9,643 nt of DNA from an uncultured Treponema sp. (lineage in GTDB: Bacteria; Spirochaetota; Spirochaetia; Treponematales; Treponemataceae), in assembly GCA_937901865.1 (NCBI GenBank), contig CALDID010000065.1, positions 1 through 9,643 of the forward strand, read 5' to 3'. The translations under genes were made by a program, and so were the position numbers. The notes beneath the pieces are model-generated. The model was not told the origin of the DNA and made no database searches. It saw only the letters and a program-made list of their open reading frames with translations. Shown piece after piece: positions 6,674-9,643 of this stretch (the stretch's first letter is position 1; the number at the start of each line of letters is the position of its first letter).

Positions 6674-7159
6674 TCATTTTAAGCGTAAAATGCGTTGGTT
6701 TCGTGAGCCGCGGAACTCAAGCATTAAGTCTTTTTGCTCTTCGATAAACGGTCCGTCCACAAGCACGTCGATATTTTTTAGCATTTCGGCGGTGTGTTCG
6801 GTGTGCTTTCTGCCCTCAACGCCCAAAATATCGCGCTCATACACATAGCCCGTGTAGCACCAGATATTTTTTTGCGGAAACAGCTCTTTGATTCGCGTCA
6901 AAAACGGCGCAAGCACGGCTTGATTCTCTTGCTCGAACGGCTCGCCGCCAAGCACCGTAAGCCCCGCAATGTAGACAGGCTTCAACGCTTCAATAATCTC
7001 GTTTTCGGTGTCGGCGGTGAAAGGCTTGCCGAACGCAAAATCCCATGTGTCTTTGTTAAAACAGCCCTTGCAATGATTGCGGCAGCCCGACACAAACAGC
7101 GACACTCTCACGCCCTCGCCGTCTGCGATGTCGGTTTTCTTTATTGCGGCATAATTCAT
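6674..7159 (-). CDS. nrdG: Anaerobic ribonucleotide reductase activating protein (radical SAM)
   Basis: NrdG uses a 4Fe-4S cluster and S-adenosylmethionine to generate the glycyl radical on the class III ribonucleotide reductase NrdD, allowing dNTP synthesis without oxygen. The 161-residue product has the CX3CX2C cluster motif at C26, C30 and C33 (SGCRNHCKGCFN), preceded by the usual DGEGVRVSLFVSGC entry. It also has the SAM-contact element LTVLGGEPFEQ, the WCYTGY strand and the VDGPFIEE segment. Length is normal for NrdG. I chose ATG 7159, with GGAGG at 7175-7171 eleven bases upstream. In-frame ATGs at 7195 and 7186 would add residues outside the family and lack a ribosome binding site. NrdD, its obligate partner, is not in the window, which is unusual because the two genes are often adjacent. 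A pyruvate formate-lyase-type activase is less likely because of the short length. It follows the acetyltransferase by 48 bases on the same strand. Confidence 0.88.
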   Translation of the reverse strand: MNYAAIKKTDIADGEGVRVSLFVSGCRNHCKGCFNKDTWDFAFGKPFTADTENEIIEALKPVYIAGLTVLGGEPFEQENQAVLAPFLTRIKELFPQKNIWCYTGYVYERDILGVEGRKHTEHTAEMLKNIDVLVDGPFIEEQKDLMLEFRGSRNQRILRLK

Positions 7160-7207
7160 CTTTGCTCTAACCTCCGCCGCAATCATAGCACACATTGCAG
7201 GATTTTG

Positions 7208-7801
7208 CTATTCGATTTTCTTAATCACACGCGCAGGAACGCCGCCGACCACCGTATTCGCCTCCACGTCTTTTGTAACAACCGCACCCGCCGCAATCAC
7301 CGCGCCGTCGCCCACTGTTACCCCCGAAAGAATCGTTGCATTCGCGCCAATCCACACATTGCGCCCGATATGCACAGGGGAAGGAAAAAGGTCAGCGCGC
7401 GTTTCGGGATTGAGGTCGTGATTCAGCGTCGCGATAACCACGTTATGCCCCACAAGCACGCCGTCCGAAAGCGTAATTCCGCCCTGGTCTTGAAAGCGAC
7501 AGCCTGCGTTGATAAACACGTTTTTCCCCACGGCGATATTTTTGCCGCAATCCGTCGTGAACGGGGGGAACAGGCGAAAACTCTCGTCAACTGCGCGCCC
7601 CGTAAGCTCGGAAAACAGAGAGCGGATTTGTTCTGGAGTGTGATACGCGCTGTTGAGTTCTGAAGTAATGCGCAAGGCTTCCTGCGACAGCTCGCCCATC
7701 TTTTTGTGCGCGGGAGACCCCGCTACCACGCGCTCTCCTGTCGCCATAATTGCTAAAAATGCTTCGTTCGTCATCAATTCTGCTGTGTGTTCTCTATTCA
7801 T
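7208..7801 (-). CDS. Sugar O-acetyltransferase, maltose/galactoside acetyltransferase family
   Basis: This left-handed beta-helix (hexapeptide repeat) enzyme transfers acetyl from acetyl-CoA to a sugar hydroxyl. The 197-residue product matches the length of Maa, LacA and NodL. An N-terminal helical Mac domain (about residues 8-65) precedes the hexapeptide coils. NHDLNPETR carries the presumed catalytic His128, equivalent to His115 of LacA. The C-terminal coil VHIGRNVWIGANATILSGVTVGDGAVIAAGAVVTKDV and the VVGGVPARVIKKI ending are hallmarks of the family. I chose ATG 7801, with AAGGAG at 7813-7808 six bases upstream; the frame stays open to 7945, but that extension crosses the promoter and has no family resemblance. 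It heads the leftward gene set. The acceptor sugar cannot be named. These enzymes often detoxify non-metabolisable sugars or act on surface glycans. Confidence 0.9.
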   Translation of the reverse strand: MNREHTAELMTNEAFLAIMATGERVVAGSPAHKKMGELSQEALRITSELNSAYHTPEQIRSLFSELTGRAVDESFRLFPPFTTDCGKNIAVGKNVFINAGCRFQDQGGITLSDGVLVGHNVVIATLNHDLNPETRADLFPSPVHIGRNVWIGANATILSGVTVGDGAVIAAGAVVTKDVEANTVVGGVPARVIKKIE

Positions 7802-7829
7802 CGTTTTCTCCTTGACTGAAGTATGCCTT

Positions 7830-7858
7830 AGTATAGCGTATGCGGCACGAGAGCGCAA
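7830..7858 (-). promoter_or_regulatory. Candidate promoter for the leftward gene set
   Basis: On the minus strand, TTGCGC (7858-7853) and TATACT (7835-7830) have an optimal 17-base spacer. The leader to ATG 7801 would be about 20 bases and includes the AAGGAG ribosome binding site. The -10 is strong (five of six) and the -35 weak. Confidence 0.55.
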
Positions 7859-7878
7859 ATACTTTATGATGCGAAAGG

Positions 7879-7939
7879 TCGTGTGAGCGCAAAATCGGGC
7901 GAAAACAGCGTGCGTCTGTGAAAGTTTGCACTCACACGA
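7879..7939. repeat. Long inverted repeat, 15-base arms
   Basis: TCGTGTGAGCGCAAA (7879-7893) is the reverse complement of TTTGCACTCACACGA (7925-7939) except at one position. The 31-base loop contains a further short ACAG/CTGT pair (7905-7919). There is no T run on either side, so it is not a classical terminator. It lies between divergent genes, just upstream of the leftward promoter. Confidence 0.85.
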
Positions 7940-7968
7940 GCTCATACAATGTTGCCATACGCGTAATT

Positions 7969-7999
7969 CGCCGCTTTATTTCGTCGCGAACGTGCGGCG
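7969..7999. repeat. Second inverted repeat in the divergent intergenic region
   Basis: CGCCGC (7969-7974) pairs with GCGGCG (7994-7999). A nested TTCG/CGAA pair lies inside the 19-base loop. It sits about 65 bases upstream of the RhuM-Fic start and overlaps a weak promoter-like pair on the plus strand (TTGCCA 7952-7957, TTTATT 7975-7980). Confidence 0.5.
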
Positions 8000-8017
8000 G
8001 AGAAGTGAAAAACAGTC

Positions 8018-8045
8018 ATTCGCTAACCGATAAAGAAAGTACAGT
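8018..8045 (+). repeat. Repeated 28-base leader, copy 1 (before RhuM-Fic)
   Basis: This copy runs from ATTCGC to GAAAGTACAGT and matches 9010-9037 at 25 of 28 positions. The 14-base tail from 8032 is identical. It ends 17 bases before the start codon of the RhuM-Fic gene. Looser similarity (TGAAAA.C.GT) continues upstream. Confidence 0.85.
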
Positions 8046-8062
8046 GATTTTAGAGGGTAGTT

Positions 8063-9001
8063 ATGACTGAAAAAGAAATTATTTTGTTTGAAAGCGCAGA
8101 TAAATCTGTAAGTCTTTCGGTTCCCTTTGAGAATGAAACGGTTTGGTTGAATCGTCAGCAGATGGCTTCACTCTTTGACCGTGATATAAAGACGATTGGA
8201 AAACACGTAAAAAATGCGATTGAGGAAGAACTGGAAGGACTTCCAACTGTCGCAAATTTTGCGACAGTTCAAATGAAGGGCGGAAGAAGCGTTGAACGTG
8301 AGATAGAGTACTATAATCTCGATGTCATCATCTCCGTGGGCTACCGCGTAAAGTCCAAGCGGGGCATTGAATTCCGCAAGTGGGCAAACTCCGTGCTCAA
8401 GCAGTACATTCTAAAAGGCTATGCCGCAAATGACCGCCGCCTTGCAGAACTCCGCCAGACTTTGCAGATAATCCGCAGGACAGAAAATCAGCTGGATACA
8501 AATCAGATTCTCTCTGTGATTGAGCAATATACTTACGCTCTGGATTTGTTAGACGATTATGACCATCTGAGTGTAAAAAAGCCGGACGGAACTTCCGCAA
8601 TATATCGCCTTACTTATGAAGAAGCCCGCAAGGTTATTGATTCAATGAAGTTCGGGGACACAAGCGCACTTTTTGGCAACGAAAAAGATGATTCCTTTGA
8701 GGGGAGTATCAGCGCGATTTATCAGACTTTCGGCGGAAACGATGTCTATCCTACTGTGCAGGAAAAAGCCGCTAATCTTCTGTATTTTATCACAAAGAAT
8801 CATTCCTTCAGTGACGGAAACAAAAGAATTGCCGCGGCGATGTTCCTTTATTTTCTCAACAAAAACGGCCTGCTCTTCAAGAATGGACTCAAGCAGATTG
8901 AGGACAATACGCTTGTCGCCCTTACAATCATGATTGCAGAATCCAAGCCGGAAGAAAAAGAACTTATGGTAAATCTTGTAATGCAGTTTTTGACGAATTG
9001 A
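8063..9001 (+). CDS. RhuM-Fic/DOC fusion protein (virulence RhuM family)
   Basis: The 312-residue product joins an N-terminal RhuM domain to a C-terminal Fic/DOC domain. The RhuM part (about 1-130) contains WLNRQQMASLFDRDIKTIGKHVKNAIEEE, which looks like a helix-turn-helix DNA-binding unit, then the family block YYNLDVIISVGYRVKSKRGIEFRKWA. A helical linker (about 135-175) follows. The Fic active-site loop is intact: H247-S-F249-S-D251-G252-N253-K254-R255, matching HxFx(D/E)GNxR in the Doc-like form with Lys before Arg. Fic enzymes transfer AMP or phosphate from a nucleotide to target proteins and often act as toxins. No separate antitoxin gene lies next to it, so control may come from its own DNA-binding half or in trans. 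The family is known from pathogenicity islands and mobile regions; its biochemical role is poorly defined. ATG 8063 follows AGAGGG (8052-8057) by five bases. A repeated 28-base sequence flanks the gene on both sides. Confidence 0.9.
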   Translation: MTEKEIILFESADKSVSLSVPFENETVWLNRQQMASLFDRDIKTIGKHVKNAIEEELEGLPTVANFATVQMKGGRSVEREIEYYNLDVIISVGYRVKSKRGIEFRKWANSVLKQYILKGYAANDRRLAELRQTLQIIRRTENQLDTNQILSVIEQYTYALDLLDDYDHLSVKKPDGTSAIYRLTYEEARKVIDSMKFGDTSALFGNEKDDSFEGSISAIYQTFGGNDVYPTVQEKAANLLYFITKNHSFSDGNKRIAAAMFLYFLNKNGLLFKNGLKQIEDNTLVALTIMIAESKPEEKELMVNLVMQFLTN

Positions 9002-9009
9002 AAACTGTG

Positions 9010-9037
9010 ATTCGCCACCCGAAAAAGAAAGTACAGT
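9010..9037 (+). repeat. Repeated 28-base leader, copy 2 (before Vat-like gene)
   Basis: This is the second copy of the leader found at 8018-8045, lying between the RhuM-Fic stop codon and the next start. It ends 18 bases before ATG 9056, nearly the same distance as copy 1. The two copies thus bracket the RhuM-Fic gene as a 992-base unit. Confidence 0.85.
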
Positions 9038-9055
9038 AAAAGTGAGGAAAGAATA

Positions 9056-9643
9056 ATGAGCGAAAACCTGCCAGACCCGATGACAATCCACCCCATTGCG
9101 GGCTACGAGAATGAAATCTATGTGAAGCCCACGCTGAAAAATCCCAACATCATTGTGGGCGACTTCACCTACATCGCCGACTCGGACTTTGAGAGCCATG
9201 TGACGCACCTGTACGACTGGAACGGCGACCGCCTTGTCATCGGGAAGTTCTGCCAGATTGCTTCGGGCGTGGAGTTCGTGATGAACGGCGCGAACCACCA
9301 GATGAATGCGGTGACGACTTTTCCGTTCTACACGCTCGAAGGCTGGAATACCGCGCCGCCCGTGAAGTCCGACCTGCCGCTCAAAGGCGACACGGTTATC
9401 GGGAACGATGTGTGGATTGGTCAGAACGCGGTGATTCTGCCGGGCGTTCACATCGGCGACGGCGCGATTATCGGCTCGAACGCGGTCGTGGGAAGCGACA
9501 TTCCGCCGTACACGGTCGCGGTCGGGAATCCCGCCCGCGCGATTCGCAAGAGGTTTGACGACGAGATGATTTCCATGCTGGAAAAGTTTTCGTGGTGGGA
9601 TAAGCCGATAGAAGAAATAAACGCGCTCATTCCGATTTTGACG
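9056..9643 (+). CDS. Vat-family xenobiotic (streptogramin A) O-acetyltransferase, 3'-partial
   Basis: This hexapeptide-repeat acetyltransferase of the XAT group resembles VatD-type enzymes, which acetylate streptogramin A antibiotics from acetyl-CoA. The 196 residues in the window include KIHPIAGYENEI-like N-terminal sequence (here TIHPIAGYENEIYVKPTL), IGKFCQIASGVEFVMNGANHQMN with presumed catalytic His81, the coil DTVIGNDVWIGQNAVILPGVHIGDGAIIGSNAVV, VAVGNPARAIRKRF and the C-terminal FSWWDKPIEEIN. Relatives have about 205-220 residues, so only some 10-25 are lost past the right edge. ATG 9056 follows GAGG (9044-9047) by eight bases. Third codon positions are much richer in G and C than in the RhuM-Fic gene just upstream, suggesting a separate origin. 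Many chromosomal Vat-like proteins have no tested activity, so antibiotic resistance is plausible but not shown. CatB-type chloramphenicol acetyltransferase is the closest alternative. Confidence 0.88.
   Translation, partial: MSENLPDPMTIHPIAGYENEIYVKPTLKNPNIIVGDFTYIADSDFESHVTHLYDWNGDRLVIGKFCQIASGVEFVMNGANHQMNAVTTFPFYTLEGWNTAPPVKSDLPLKGDTVIGNDVWIGQNAVILPGVHIGDGAIIGSNAVVGSDIPPYTVAVGNPARAIRKRFDDEMISMLEKFSWWDKPIEEINALIPILT

Noticed and set aside
6794..7663. 289-codon plus-strand frame
   Set aside because: It runs antisense across nrdG and the acetyltransferase, both firmly identified, and has Arg/His-rich shadow composition.
8018..9037. Integron attC sites flanking RhuM-Fic
   Set aside because: Treponema denticola has a chromosomal integron, but these repeats lack paired RYYYAAC/GTTRRRY cores and attC-like folding symmetry.
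8018..9037. CRISPR-like direct repeats
   Set aside because: There are only two copies, spaced 992 bases apart around a gene, with no spacers and no cas genes.
8642..9451. 269-codon minus-strand frame across RhuM-Fic and Vat-like genes
   Set aside because: It spans two well-identified opposite-strand genes and matches nothing recognisable.

Overview
The window reads like a chromosomal stretch from a host-associated spirochaete, most likely Treponema or a close relative. This rests on the gene content: a paired membrane-anchored propeller-like protein and a LytM-fold protein of a type I associate with treponemes, with ClpB, an anaerobic NrdG activase, a RhuM-Fic protein and mid-range GC. It is an inference from family resemblance, not a proof; no rRNA or tRNA is present to settle it.

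Layout. (1) 1-1634, plus strand: glycosyltransferase family 4 (GT-B) material. A gene entering from the left is broken by a one-base frameshift near 252-255. It is followed in tandem by a second, diverged C-terminal (donor-binding) half with no acceptor half of its own. The two halves share a 24-base identical stretch exactly at the inter-domain linker. (2) 1800-4391, plus: a complete clpB disaggregase gene, ending in a strong, apparently bidirectional terminator (4434-4484). (3) 4485-4649: no convincing gene, but a decayed array of about 21-base repeats. (4) 7801-4650, minus strand, read leftward: a sugar O-acetyltransferase, an nrdG-like radical SAM activase, a membrane-anchored propeller-like protein and an exported LytM-fold protein lacking all the usual zinc ligands. 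The last two are tightly coupled (4-base gap). (5) 7802-8062: a divergent intergenic region with a promoter for the leftward genes and two inverted repeats, one with 15-base arms. (6) 8063-9643, plus: accessory genes, a RhuM-Fic fusion and a Vat-type xenobiotic acetyltransferase running off the right edge. Both are preceded, 17-18 bases before the start codon, by copies of the same 28-base sequence (25/28 identical).

How the parts relate. ClpB is housekeeping stress biology. The leftward propeller/LytM pair looks like an envelope-associated module of unknown function, with one protein tethered by an N-terminal helix and the other secreted. NrdG would need an NrdD partner that is not in this window. 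The two ends are the variable parts: a surface-polysaccharide locus with swappable-looking GT halves on the left, and a cassette-like toxin/resistance-type pair with repeated leaders on the right.

The most notable signals are the modular GT halves and the repeated leader in front of two unrelated accessory genes. Neither is proven to be a new system; both are testable by comparison across strains.
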